Positions 50,701 through 61,386 of a stretch of DNA of 64,000 bases are shown piece by piece. The position numbers and the translations under genes are program-made. The stretch spans positions 1 to 64,000 of the forward strand of contig NW_013546132.1 of NCBI RefSeq assembly GCF_000760515.2. Direction: 5' to 3'. Within the stretch, counting starts at the first letter, position 1; each line of letters starts with the position of its first letter. The DNA is from Mitosporidium daphniae. Taxonomy: Eukaryota; Microsporidia. The notes under the pieces were generated by a model that was given only the letters and a program-made list of their open reading frames with translations, was not told where the DNA came from and ran no database searches.

Positions 50701-52988
50701 ACACCCGTGCTTGCCAATTTCAATTAGGAAGAACAATACATACAAGAGGCCATTAGAACGATCATTAAGCCGGGCACCCCCTATTATTCCAAGTTGGTGC
50801 AATCTCTATTCAAGATTCCCGTGGATCCGCATCGAGATTATACTTTTGACTTTAATTCGGTAACGATTGGCGCTAATCGCGATTAGGGAACCTCGTTTGA
50901 CCTGCCAATCAGCATTGCAATTGAAAAGGTGGCCACCTTTTTGGCGCGAGTTTTTAGACGCCATTGTGGCATCGAAATGATTCTTCCCCAAATTCAGCCG
51001 CAGTCTTCGATTAGCCAATATATTGGAACTGCAGCAACCTTTCTGGACGCGGACGGGCAACTGATCGTTTTGTCGTTTGATGGAATCGTCAATTCGGCAA
51101 GATATCTTTGCCGCAATGACATCCATTCCGTTCGAAAATATACTTTCGATAGAGTTTTCAAGTATCTTTGCCCATTGTGAACTTAGAAAAAATCCTGCCG
51201 GAGGACTTCCAAAACAGACTTTGGAATCCGATTTTACCATCCTATCGCCGCCCGTGACAAGCGAGACTCCACTTCCCTTTGCTCTGTTTGACGAAACTGA
51301 GGTCGTTAAAATTTCCATTGAAGTTCTTGAGGAGATCATGAAAAACAAGGCATCCTCGGTCATTATTAGGGTATGTTGGGTTGCCATGCTTATGTAGATT
51401 AACCACACTTTTATTGTTGAAGCACTTGCTTCTTTATGTGAAATCCCCCTATCAACGCTGTCCAAAATAATGAATGGCATTTATCCAGCAATTTCCCCAT
51501 CGACCTCTTGGAATAAGTTCAAGGACTTTTCGATGAAGCAATTTGATTTGTCTGAGCATTCCTTTTCCTGCTTAAAGCAAGTTGCGCTTATCAAGGGAAG
51601 CTTTGAAGACTCTTTTGCAAAGCTGGAAGATATCTTTCGAGTCAACAGAAAGAGCGGAATGCTCAAGCAGGTCTCCACCATTTTAAAGGCATTTTTCAAT
51701 AACATCCGAGCAATTGGCTGCTCAAATCAAGTATGGCGCGCATATTGGACTAATTGCAGATACACTTTGTCCCCCTTCTTTGCTATCACTACGAGTGCTT
51801 TCAGGGACTGATTTTCGATACCGTCAAAATTACAGGAGACTCTCCTCAAAGGGTTGATGTAATTTCGTCAGGCGGAAACTTTTCCAAACTGGTATGTGTA
51901 TTTGAGCATGCCGATAACTTATTAGTTTGATTTTTATAAGATCCCGAGCAAGGCTCGAGCAAACCACTCTTTGGTGTCCGTTTCGTTTTCCATTTCCAAA
52001 TTGATACAATTTCTTCCTGAATATAACAACTCTCAAATTATGGTATGCGAGGCAGTGCGCTGATATTTAGGTGCGTCAACGGCAAAGAATATTTGCTGAT
52101 GTCTGTGTGTTTACGATAGAGCATGCTCTGTTTGAGGAAGCCCTGAAGATTATCAATGGAATCTGGCTGAATGGCATACGTGTATGTTGGATACCCAATT
52201 TATTTTTAGTCGATCATCTTGAATTTTGACTCGTACGACGAGGCCATTACGTTTTGCAAACGTCGCTACATACCGTGGGTTGTCTTCATAAAAGACTACC
52301 ATTACGGGTCTTCGGCAGGAGGCTCTGGCACCTCTGGTTCGTCAATTTCGATAAAGCTCAAGCACGTTGAAAAAAAGCTTGAATTCGATTTTCCTTTTGG
52401 CGACATCACCTCGACAATCGGATCGCTGGTTGGCCAAATATTGGATCCCCATAATTCGTTGCTACCGATATCGATATCCTCGTTCGAGCATCAAGTGATA
52501 TCGTCTTCGCTGATTTCATGCACGCATCATTCATCTTCTGAAATCGACTCGTCACCACTGGCGCAAGGATTGGGAAGCATCTCGCCGCCAAGCATCTTTA
52601 CGTCACAGCGATTGTCTTTGTTTATTTTAAACAACGAAAAGGCCAAGTTTATGCACCGCTCTTATTTGGAGAAAAGTATGGCATGCATGGTTTCTTAACT
52701 TTAGTTACAAAGCACATTCAAATGATGTGCGTCTCCATGGGAATTTCGTTTTCAAAGCCCAAAATTGAAGTGATGATCTATGATTTTCAGTTTCCCATTC
52801 TCGAAGAGCTCATCTCATTGGATGGGAATGAGGAGGAGTTCAAGAAGATCGTGCATCAGTGTTCAGAACACGAAGATTCCATGTTACGATGGAAATCATA
52901 CATTTCCAACCTGAAGGCCAGAAAAATATCTTCATATTTCAGTTACGGCGTCAAATCGGATCTTCTTACATTCCACGAGCTCAAATAG
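47718..52988 (+). CDS. GCN2: eIF2-alpha kinase GCN2
   Basis: GCN2 senses uncharged tRNA and phosphorylates eIF2-alpha under amino-acid starvation. Many short exons (at least thirteen introns, mostly 24-31 nt) reassemble the full architecture. An N-terminal RWD domain (SKGYPEVAPKIEM) binds GCN1. A degenerate kinase domain follows (VPKIxxE-type residues are missing; reconstructed YSAPELGC lies in its C-lobe). The active kinase has LGKGGFGEVVKVRN, YAIKRIKL, MIHRDLKPSNIFLD, VGDFGL and VGTPFYQGPE. It carries the family's acidic insert between beta-4 and beta-5 (DEDPDNADEDPENADK). A HisRS-like region follows (RRHCGIEMILPQIQP, ARYLCRNDIHSVRKY), and an ordered C-terminal domain ends at 52988. The start at 47718 lies 25 bases after a telomere-like ACCCTAA element. 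Confidence 0.92.
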
Positions 52989-53092
52989 GCGTGTCCCGTG
53001 GGCCAGGCCCTGTATTGAAAAGCCATGGCAACTCAAGTGCAATGGCGTCAAAATAAAATGTGTCAAGCGGTGGGGTAATTTAATTAAAAAAT

Positions 53093-54200
53093 TTATTGCA
53101 TAACAGACTCTTTGAATTCAGCAATCTTCTTTGCAATGTTGGCCTTGCGCTCCTCATAGGTAAGGCGCTGCTTCTTGAACGACTTGCTTCTTTCAGCCAT
53201 CTCGCTGACTTTCTTTTGGGAAGGTTTGAAGGATGGATCTTTACGGATCAGCTCGTGTGCTTTGGCATAAATACCCTTAATAGCATCAGCAGTTACGCCA
53301 TTTTTTATGTACTTGGAAAATTGCTTTTCGTACGATTCGTGATCATCTTCCTTGAGAAGGGTCATGTAATCGGCAACATGTTGGCCAAAAATATACTTGC
53401 GAAGAACATTGGTGTCGACCTTTTTCGTTTCCGTCGAGTATCCTGGGAAACGACGGTCAGAGTGGGGAACATAGATACCTCCATCAACGGCTCCCTTTAG
53501 GGCACCAAAGATGCGAGATCCAGTGGTGGTGCGTGAAAGACCAACGTCAAGAAAGGCTTTGAATGGGCGTGGACTATCATCGCCCTCAATGGAGTCGACA
53601 AGGAAATACTCGCCGTCGGCTTTTGCTTTGCCCTCGTACTTGGAATCGAGGCCAAGCTTTGCAAGTGCACGACGAGCACAAAGAAGACCAGTACAATACG
53701 CGGATGCAAAGTTGGTGAGCCCTACTTTTACACCATAGCGAGGAAGCTCATGGGCATAAGCAGATGCAAACACAATGTCTCCCTGAATGCGAGCATACAT
53801 GATTTGGCAAACAATATCGGTGTTGGTAATGCGAACAACAAGACGGTATTTGGGGGTGTTGTACTTGTTCTTGGCCTGAACAACTAAGCGCTTGCGTGCA
53901 TAGTAGTCGGTTTTGCCCTCTACAAATTAAAGCGAAATAAAATGGCAGATAAAAAGCCTCAGATAGGAGCGAAAGAACAAATTCATTCAGCATGCTTAGT
54001 ATCTTAGCTGATATTGTATCTTCACAGGCAAAAAATTGAGCAGTTACTTACCTCTTCTCCTGCGATACTTTACTTGGAAACGTTTAAAGTAAGCCTTATT
54101 TTTAACAAGTTTCACAAACGGCTAAAAATTGTAAAAATGTTCTCCCTTGATGATGGATGAAATAGTTGTGGTGGGATGTGGGGACAAGATGGCTTACCAT
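53093..54200 (-). CDS. RPL5: 60S ribosomal protein L5 (uL18)
   Basis: uL18 binds 5S rRNA in the large subunit. Three exons: the first is only the ATG (54198-54200), followed by a 76-nt intron (54122-54197), [22 protein letters not shown], a 132-nt intron (53920-54051), then [15 protein letters not shown] and the rest. These blocks match the family start ([36 protein letters not shown]) almost residue for residue. Later blocks are [40 protein letters not shown] and [10 protein letters not shown]. Length is about 298 aa, standard for the family. An intron immediately after the start codon is typical of ribosomal-protein genes in compact fungal and microsporidian genomes. Confidence 0.96.
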
Positions 54201-54266
54201 TGATGCGAGATAATAAAATTTTAATTTAACAGCCCCAAGTTTAAAATTTAAAATCGGCTCGAATTT

Positions 54267-54278
54267 AGGGTTAACCCT
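54267..54278. promoter_or_regulatory. Palindromic telomere-like box between RPL5 and HSP104
   Basis: AGGGTTAACCCT is a perfect palindrome made of two inverted TTAGGG-type half sites. It sits 67 bases upstream of the RPL5 ATG and 101 bases upstream of the HSP104 ATG, in their shared divergent promoter. Tbf1/TRF-like binding is an inference from known fungal RP promoters. Confidence 0.45.
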
Positions 54279-54378
54279 GGCCCTTTCCATGATTGAATCG
54301 ATAATTTCTAGAAAATTCAATACAAAAACCTTAATAAACGCATGCCGAAATTGACACAATTTTGATACAAAACATCCA

Positions 54379-57132
54379 GTGATGAAACCAGATTCATTCA
54401 CCATTCGTGCAGCAGAAGTTGTGGAGCAGGCAGAGAAGCACTGTAGAAGTCAGGGGCATCCTGAAATAACACCGCTACATCTTCTTTCTGCCCTTATTTC
54501 GGAGCGGGGAGGCATCATACATCAAATTGCGTCAAAAAAAGGTGTTGATGTCAAGGAAATAGAAAAGGGTGTCAACGAGGCCTTGGAAAAGCTTTCACGC
54601 CAATTTCCAGGCCCTCCAAACTTGGGATACTCCCGCTCGTTCATTAGCATGTTAGAAAAAGCACACGATGTGATGTCCTTTTTCGGAGATTCGCATATTG
54701 CCATAGATGTCCTGGTAATTGCACTAGCAAATGTGCGGGAGACAAAGGCGATTTTTTCAGCAGCTGGTCTTTCTCCCGTTGATATCGATGGGGCCGTGAA
54801 GGAGGCTCGAAAAGGAAAAACCGTTCAATCGATCACAAGCGATGCTTCTGGAGCAGGAGGAAATGTCGCTGGCAATTATCTTGCCAAATATGGTGTCAAT
54901 CTCGTTGAGCAGGCCATTTCAGGCAGCCTTGATCCTGTGATCGGAAGAGACGAGGAGATCCGCAGAGTTATAAGAGTGCTTTGCCGGCGTACCAAGAACA
55001 ACCCCATTCTGATTGGGCCCCCAGGTGTTGGTAAAACCGCAATTGTCGAGGGTCTTGCTCAAAGAATTGCAAGGGGAGATGTTCCTCGCACGTTGGAATG
55101 TCAATTACACACCCTGGACATGGGCCTCTTAGTTGCCGGGGCAAAGTATCGAGGTGAATTTGAGGAGCGAATCAAAGATGTCCTTGCTCAAGTGAAAGAG
55201 TCTAATGGCTCCATCATTCTTTTCATTGACGAGATCCATCTTGTTCTTGGCGCTGGCTCTTCTGGAGGCCCAGAGGGCGGTTCCATGGATGCGGCCAATC
55301 TTTTCAAGCCGATGCTTGCTCGCGGCGAGCTTAGGTGCATTGGAGCCACTACTCTGGACGAATATCGAAAGTACGTTGAGCGTGATGCCGCTTTTGAGAG
55401 GCGGTTCCAACCTGTCTATGTGGGGGAGCCTTCACTTCCTGATACCATCGCTATGATCCGTGGACTCAAAGAGAGATATGAGACGCATCATGGAGTCCGT
55501 ATTAGGGATTCGGCCATCGTATTGGCAGTGCAGCTGGCCTCTCGGTATATTACAAATCGCTTCCTTCCTGACAAAGCAATAGATTTGGTCGACGAAGCCT
55601 GTGCTGATGTACGTGTGGCTCTTGACTCTTTTCCGGAGGAAATAGATTCTCTTCAGAGACAAAAATTACGGCTTGAAATTGAGGTAACCGCTTTGGAAAA
55701 GGAAAAGGACCTCGAAGAAACCAGCAGGTCTCGACTTGTTGCCGTTAAAAAGAAGCTTGCCGATGTTGACTCCGCATTGGCTCCTCTTTTACATTCATAC
55801 GAGTCCACACGGGAAAGAATTAACGAAATGGCAGCTTTACAGAGAAAATTGGCCGACTTGCAGGCGAAACTTGCCGATGCCGTTCGAAAAAAAGACAAGA
55901 GTCTTGCTGCGGATCTTGAATTTGGGGCGATCCCCGACGTGGAGCAGCGTATTTCTGCGCTTCGCAGCTCGGAGCCTATCGATGTTATCGAAATGGCCAA
56001 TACTCAATCCGAGCCTGCACCGGCATCTTCCCCCAGTATTGCGGTAACAGAAGTGGTCGGGGAATCCCAAATTTTGGCCGTGGTGTCCAAATGGACTGGA
56101 ATTCCACTTAACCGCCTTAGCGAATCTGAGACGGAGAAGCTTCTTTCTCTCAAAGAACGGCTTTCCTCCAGAGTTCATGGCCAGCAGGAGGCTGTTTTGG
56201 CAGTCTCAGATGCCATACTGCGTAATAGGAGTGGGCTCTCTAGACCCTCCCAGCCGATTGGTAGCTTTCTGTTTTTGGGACCCACAGGCGTGGGTAAAAC
56301 TGAACTGGCAAAGGCCGTTGCTGCGGAGCTTTTTTTTGGCGGCGGCTCTGCAAATGCCTCGTCTCAACCATCTGGTAGCGGTACAACGACCCCTGTTTCT
56401 TCCTCTTCAATTGTACGCATCGATATGAGCGAATATATGGAAAAACACTCGGTCAGCAGATTGATAGGCGCGCCCCCCGGGTATGTCGGATATGGAGAAT
56501 CGGGACAGTTGACCGAGGCCATTCGACGGCGCCCCTACACTGTCGTTCTGTTTGATGAGGTGGAAAAGGCACATCCAGAAGTTCTTGACCTTCTTCTTCA
56601 AATCCTGGATGATGGCAGGCTCACAGATGGGCAGGGCCGTCTTGTTGACTTTACAAATACACTCGTCATTCTTACATCGAATGTGGGAATCCCACCTGCC
56701 GCCGCTACGTCATCCCTCGAATTTCGACGAGCGCTTATGGCCTATTTCCGGCCCGAATTCATCAATCGTCTTGACGACGTCATTCTTTTCCATAAACTGA
56801 ACAAGGCTGCGCTTTTCAAGATCATCGAAAGACTTGGTGAAGAAGAGATCAATTCCAGGCTTGAAGAAAAGCAGGTTCGCGTTGTCATTACCGAACAGGC
56901 AAAAGAGGCTATCATTGAGGCAGCATACGACGATGGCACTTTTGGAGCGAGACCGTTGAGGCGATTTATTGAGAAAACCATTGTGACTCCTTTGAGCCGT
57001 ATGCTTATTTCTGGCGCCCTTCCGAAGAATTCAATTGTCCAGGTTGGTGTGATGATGGTTGTTTCTTCTGAAGAAAGCTCTGATGAAACGGTCTCGTTTT
57101 CTTTTGATGTTAGCCCCGCTTTTCCTTCTTGA
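54379..57132 (+). CDS. HSP104: Disaggregase HSP104/ClpB
   Basis: A hexameric AAA+ chaperone that extracts proteins from aggregates with HSP70. The 917-aa intronless frame shows the N-domain repeat pair ([16 protein letters not shown] ... HITPLHLL-type), then NBD1 with [20 protein letters not shown], Walker [19 protein letters not shown] near residue 213, Walker [15 protein letters not shown], arginine finger [10 protein letters not shown], a coiled-coil M domain (residues about 415-540), and NBD2 with Walker [16 protein letters not shown] near residue 634, [58 protein letters not shown] and sensor-2 [10 protein letters not shown]. There is no targeting presequence, so the cytosolic form is favoured over mitochondrial HSP78. 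The acidic tail (DDLD) of yeast Hsp104 is absent. Confidence 0.95.
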   Translation: MMKPDSFTIRAAEVVEQAEKHCRSQGHPEITPLHLLSALISERGGIIHQIASKKGVDVKEIEKGVNEALEKLSRQFPGPPNLGYSRSFISMLEKAHDVMSFFGDSHIAIDVLVIALANVRETKAIFSAAGLSPVDIDGAVKEARKGKTVQSITSDASGAGGNVAGNYLAKYGVNLVEQAISGSLDPVIGRDEEIRRVIRVLCRRTKNNPILIGPPGVGKTAIVEGLAQRIARGDVPRTLECQLHTLDMGLLVAGAKYRGEFEERIKDVLAQVKESNGSIILFIDEIHLVLGAGSSGGPEGGSMDAANLFKPMLARGELRCIGATTLDEYRKYVERDAAFERRFQPVYVGEPSLPDTIAMIRGLKERYETHHGVRIRDSAIVLAVQLASRYITNRFLPDKAIDLVDEACADVRVALDSFPEEIDSLQRQKLRLEIEVTALEKEKDLEETSRSRLVAVKKKLADVDSALAPLLHSYESTRERINEMAALQRKLADLQAKLADAVRKKDKSLAADLEFGAIPDVEQRISALRSSEPIDVIEMANTQSEPAPASSPSIAVTEVVGESQILAVVSKWTGIPLNRLSESETEKLLSLKERLSSRVHGQQEAVLAVSDAILRNRSGLSRPSQPIGSFLFLGPTGVGKTELAKAVAAELFFGGGSANASSQPSGSGTTTPVSSSSIVRIDMSEYMEKHSVSRLIGAPPGYVGYGESGQLTEAIRRRPYTVVLFDEVEKAHPEVLDLLLQILDDGRLTDGQGRLVDFTNTLVILTSNVGIPPAAATSSLEFRRALMAYFRPEFINRLDDVILFHKLNKAALFKIIERLGEEEINSRLEEKQVRVVITEQAKEAIIEAAYDDGTFGARPLRRFIEKTIVTPLSRMLISGALPKNSIVQVGVMMVVSSEESSDETVSFSFDVSPAFPS

Positions 57133-57454
57133 TGGTTGGTTAATAAAACTTACTTGGACGTTGCGGAGCTATTGGTGCCTTCGAGCCGGTCAATAGTCTA
57201 CTTTTAAAAGCACCAGGTGGCCGGATAATCTTTACACAATGCATGCTCAACCGGGCATTCACATCAATAAACGGCCGTTGGCCTTAGTTTGGCATAGGTG
57301 TGACGGGCTTTACTTTTAGCGCTAAATTTGAAGCAAACATTGGATAGCATGCCATTGTTGCATGGATGGGCGCAAGCAAGTACCAGGGTCTACTTTTTGT
57401 CAAAAGATGAAATTGGGATGGAGCGGTGTGCACTGGTCAGATAGATGTTTATTG
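57133..57454. other. Intergenic between convergent genes
   Basis: HSP104 and the SDR gene converge here. The stretch is mixed in composition, with short A/T runs after each stop. No frame, RNA gene or repeat was recognised. Confidence 0.55.
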
Positions 57455-58713
57455 TTACTTTTTAAGAAATTCGGAGGTGAATCTTACGAACCCTTCGACC
57501 TCGCTGGCGGCCAGAGGATTTGCGTTGTAAACCTGATCAAGATCGGCTATAAAGGAGCCTTTGGGGAATTTTCCTGATGGCGCAAGCGCGACTTGAAGGG
57601 CCGTAAGAGACCCTTGCTTTGGTGAAAGCATAAAATAGGAGGCAAATCTCCAGACAATCGACTCAAGGAACCACGAGACCATAGGGCTTCCCTTGAAAAT
57701 ATCGGTCATCACACCGCCCGGATGAATTGTATATGCTTCGATATTCCGATTCTGGACCATGTCAAGGGTAAGCGAATGCGAGAGCAGCTTTGTCGTTGAA
57801 TAAAAGCAACGCATGAAGCGGTCTTCTGATTGGAACGCTGTATAGTCAATGGGCGAGTAAACTAAGAAATGACAGGTCAAAAGATACCTGCATAATGGGC
57901 TATTGATCCCAGGTTTATGACCCTCACGTCGTTTGAGAAAAATGGCTGCAAAACATTGCAAAGGGCAAAGGCTCCGACGCTATTCTACAATTCAATGCTC
58001 CATCTGAATTACAATTGCAAATTGGCTTTCCAAAGGGCTCTTCTTCCAATCAGACGCCAACTTAATGGGCGCAAAATGGTCCACAAAAATTCCAGCATTG
58101 CCTACGTAAAAACCGGCAACAAATACTAATCAAAAGCGCGATTTTCAAATTTTCTTTTGAAATTGCAGCAGAAAAGCTTTCCATGGAAGCAATATTTGCA
58201 ACGTCAAGCTTTACAAATTTAACCTTCTTGTTGTTTGAGAGAAGCGAAATTCTTTGTGCTGCCGATTCGCCGCGCACTTCATCTCGAGCCGCTATGCCGA
58301 TGAAAGAAGAAACGATGCAATACCGACAATGACCTGATAGTTGCATCTAGCTAGCCCTATGGCGATCTCAACCCCAATTCCAGCGGTTCCACCAGTAACT
58401 ATGGCAAGCTTGGATGAATTTTCTAGCGGGGAAGAAAGCGTACAATGATCTTCGAGAATACTACAATTAGACCTTGATTTTACTTTTCAAAAATCTCATA
58501 GTCTTCCGCTCTTGAGCGGACAAAAAGATGATGGATCAGAGATGCAAACAGCTCCAGAACACCTATGATGCCTGATCTGAAGGTGCTGTTTAAAGGGAGG
58601 AATGGGGTTGCCATGAAAGCTTGCAGCTTGCGAATCAATCTGCACACGTATGTTCCAAACGAAATTGACATGGCGTTTGGGTCTGTTGCGTAAGCTGTGC
58701 TAATGTAAAGCAA
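57455..58713 (-). CDS. Short-chain dehydrogenase/reductase with N-terminal membrane lead
   Basis: An NAD(P)-dependent oxidoreductase of the RDH/WWOX-like SDR branch. Five short introns (about 23-32 nt) are needed. An N-terminal exon of about 77 aa contains hydrophobic stretches (GIIGVLELFASLIHHLFV), which could anchor the enzyme in a membrane. Then come KLAIVTGGTAGIGVEIAIGLA (Rossmann TGxxxGIG), YQVIVAARDEVRG, VKFVKLDVANIASM, LLISNAGIF (family NNAG, here with Ser), VGAFALCNVLQPFF, VINLGSIAHYA (catalytic Ser) and CFYSTTKLLSHSL (catalytic Tyr and Lys, YxxxK). The C-terminus reads YTIHPGGVMTDIF, standard for the fold. Substrate cannot be told. Confidence 0.83.
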
Positions 58714-58749
58714 TTAAAATTTACCCAGCTTTTTAGTTTTTGCATTGCA

Positions 58750-60546
58750 TTGGGAATGAGTAGCAGCGTGTGCGTGGGAGGCCGCTATTTTTGTCCGTTA
58801 ATCTTTTCGCGATGTTTTGTCAGCAGGATTTCTGGTGCTTTAACAGCAAGCTATTCCACATCCTCGTCATCCTCATACAAGGGATTTGGCGCGAAACGGG
58901 AAAGAAGATCCGAGCAGCCCTCCAGATTTGAGGAGCTATCTGACGATTCCAAACGAACAAATAACAATACCAGAAGATTTGGGAACAACCATGCTCCAAG
59001 ATATGATTCTTCCGTGCACTATTCCTCTAAAGGCTTTAGCAATGCTGACCACGAACGGATGTCAGCTCCATTCAAAAGACGCACAGATATGGAATATCAG
59101 AGCCCTGGTAGCGAGACCGGAAAATATCAACCAAGGAGGGAAATGGAATACCGGGGCCATCGTGAACAAAGGGATGGTTTTAATTATCCCGCAAAAGAAT
59201 ACTTTAAGCAACGGCCCTTTGAAAGAAGGGATGAAAATCCCGATTTTCATTCCAGGTCTAATCCGGCCTGGAAATCCAATGCTCGAGTTCATTTGACAAG
59301 AAATAGAGAGGATCAGTATACTGGCGGTAATTTTGAATCAAACGAAAAGCAGAGATCTGGTAGTTTTAAACGAAATTATGAGAAAAGTGGCGTTGGCGGC
59401 TCTAAATTTGAGCATAGTGGCAGACATTTCAGCGGCTATTCAAAGGATGAAAGCGATATTCAGGCGAAGGGGAATTTTCGGTCTAGAAATTCCTCTTATA
59501 GCAACGAGGAAGCTGGGGACCAACGCGGGGGAGCTAGCCAGAATCACTACGGAAATCAGAAATATAGTGGAAATGGACCTAAAAATCAGGAGTACAGAAA
59601 AAGCGGATATGCAGCACAAGGTGTTAACGAAAGCAATAACGAGGATCACTATGTCCGGAAAAATGGCATGAGAGCTTTTAATTCCGAAAAGGCCAAATAT
59701 GCCCGGGAAAGGTCTCTTCCAGACTTTGATGAACAAGAATCTTCGGAGGAGAAGCACAAGAAATCCTGGGATGCTAAACCGCATCACTCTTTTGGAAAAT
59801 TTAATGCCTCTGCAAAAGCATTGTCAGGACAGATCCCAAAATTTGAGAAAACCTCCAACGATTACGACAAAAATGCGGAGCCTCTTTATTCGTTGAAAAA
59901 AGATAAAACAGCTGCAAAATCGGAAGCCAGAAGAAACGGGCCCCAGCATGCTCAAGCCAAATTAGACAATACAGCCAAAGAGGCTTCCATTGATAATACC
60001 AGCCAAGATAACGAAGACAATATTGATGCTGAGTTGACAAACGGCGAAAACGTCCGCCCTGAAAAGACTGCCGAAACTTTTCACAATGAATCTCTCCATA
60101 AAGCGAGTAGAATGCGCGTAAGAAATTCGCGCATCGTCAGAGAACGGCTTGCCAAAAAACCGAAAGATAGGCTTAAATCTCTAATCGACACAAACTCAGA
60201 AAACCTACATGCATCTGGGACCTGCTTGAAAGACCAGAAAAGCGTCCCGGCTGCTTTAGAAACAGCCTGTACACCGATTCTGTTTGAAGGCGAAACATGC
60301 GAGGCAATCCAAGTTAATCTACAAAATCTTCAAGATTCATCTCAAAACAGCCCCACTTTTGAGATACAATCAGGATGCCTCGACAGCCCCCCTTCCGTTT
60401 CTGGTGATATTCCTGATCAGAATGCTTCTGAAGCTGTTGAGAATGCCTCTGAAGCTGTTGAGAATGCCTCTGAAGCTGTTGAGAATGTTGTACATGCCCC
60501 CCAATCTACCGATTTCCCTCAAAATTCGAAAATTACCGGGGAGTAA
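58750..60546 (+). CDS. Low-complexity protein with a possible mitochondrial presequence
   Basis: A 598-aa single frame. The first 45 residues (RYFCPLIFSRCFVSRISGALTASYSTS) are basic, hydroxylated and non-acidic, as in mitochondrial targeting sequences. The rest is hydrophilic and disordered, rich in Asn, Ser, Gly, Arg, Lys and Glu (YSGNGPKNQEYRKSGYAAQG). A more basic patch, RMRVRNSRIVRERLAKKPKD, lies near residue 455. Near the C-terminus are three 7-residue repeats NASEAVE. No domain was recognised. It may be an RNA-associated scaffold or a fast-evolving accessory factor; the targeting call rests on composition only. The gene starts 36 bases from the divergent SDR gene. Confidence 0.6.
   Translation: MGMSSSVCVGGRYFCPLIFSRCFVSRISGALTASYSTSSSSSYKGFGAKRERRSEQPSRFEELSDDSKRTNNNTRRFGNNHAPRYDSSVHYSSKGFSNADHERMSAPFKRRTDMEYQSPGSETGKYQPRREMEYRGHREQRDGFNYPAKEYFKQRPFERRDENPDFHSRSNPAWKSNARVHLTRNREDQYTGGNFESNEKQRSGSFKRNYEKSGVGGSKFEHSGRHFSGYSKDESDIQAKGNFRSRNSSYSNEEAGDQRGGASQNHYGNQKYSGNGPKNQEYRKSGYAAQGVNESNNEDHYVRKNGMRAFNSEKAKYARERSLPDFDEQESSEEKHKKSWDAKPHHSFGKFNASAKALSGQIPKFEKTSNDYDKNAEPLYSLKKDKTAAKSEARRNGPQHAQAKLDNTAKEASIDNTSQDNEDNIDAELTNGENVRPEKTAETFHNESLHKASRMRVRNSRIVRERLAKKPKDRLKSLIDTNSENLHASGTCLKDQKSVPAALETACTPILFEGETCEAIQVNLQNLQDSSQNSPTFEIQSGCLDSPPSVSGDIPDQNASEAVENASEAVENASEAVENVVHAPQSTDFPQNSKITGE
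60421..60483 (+). repeat. Three tandem 21-nt units in coding sequence
   Basis: AATGCTTCTGAAGCTGTTGA-type units repeat three times, nearly identical, encoding NASEAVE each time, with a degenerate fourth start (NVV). Recent local expansion by slippage. Confidence 0.9.
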
Positions 60547-60597
60547 CACATCATGATGCCGGGATCTGGTGGGATGATGGAGTCGATATTTTACTTA

Positions 60598-61224
60598 TTA
60601 AATTGGTATTTTGGAAACATTCACTCCGATCTTGAAAACCACATGCTTTACTTTGATGGCATCGGTGTGTAATGCATAACTATTGAGCTCGGGCAAGATC
60701 AGTCTTTCCAGTGTTGAAATGTCCGTGTCAGATAGTACTCGTTTGTCTGGCGCTTCGATCGAGGCAATGCTTAAATGAAATTTAGGCGTGCTGAAGAACT
60801 TGCTGTAACCATAAGTAACAAGAACAATGTCTAGCTTTTGGACAATTCTTATCAGAGATTCAGATGCGTCGTGCACACTCAAACACACAAACACTCTTTT
60901 TCTGCATTCATTAAGCAGAAGGAAAAAAGGTTTATCGAACGATAAGACAAATGATCCGATCGCACCAGAAAGCATTTTATTTATGGCCATGGTCATGCTT
61001 TTTTTGACATACTTGGGGATCGAGAATGGCTTTGAAAGTGAAATATGTAGGCATTCCTTCAAAGGGAAACACATATTTACTGCATCGTGAAGCAAAAAAG
61101 AAGGCTGTACCCACATTTGTATCATGTTTTGAAGCTTATGGAGCGAACAAAGATCAACAGTTTCCGTGCAGTCCACATAAAAAATCGAGTGGTATCCTGC
61201 AAAGGCGTTCATAGTAAATAACAA
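60598..61224 (-). CDS. USB1: U6 snRNA 3'-end phosphodiesterase
   Basis: Usb1/Mpn1 trims and caps the 3' oligo(U) tail of U6 snRNA with a terminal phosphate, protecting it. The 208-aa frame carries the two HxS motifs of the 2H phosphoesterase fold in the right spacing: LHISLSKPFSI (residues about 60-70) and KFHLSIASIE (about 150-160). Between them lie a Phe-rich strand and KRVFVCLSVHDASESLIRIVQKLD, matching the family's RxFLxLxV-type core. Length is a little below the 220-290 aa of known members; the variable N-terminus is short. There is no intron. U6 processing fits a genome that depends on heavy splicing. Confidence 0.83.
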   Translation of the reverse strand: MLFTMNAFAGYHSIFYVDCTETVDLCSLHKLQNMIQMWVQPSFLLHDAVNMCFPLKECLHISLSKPFSIPKYVKKSMTMAINKMLSGAIGSFVLSFDKPFFLLLNECRKRVFVCLSVHDASESLIRIVQKLDIVLVTYGYSKFFSTPKFHLSIASIEAPDKRVLSDTDISTLERLILPELNSYALHTDAIKVKHVVFKIGVNVSKIPI

Positions 61225-61386
61225 GGCAAGATGTTCACGTTAACTTTGTTAATAAGGGCAAGTGATCACTTGAAGCATAACCAAATGTGTGAGCAAAGGG
61301 TTAGTTTTTAAAAAATTAGGGTTTCGGCCTCCATTTTAAAGCTCCCATTTTAAAGCCCCCATTTTCGACTCGGTAATTTTGAATAA

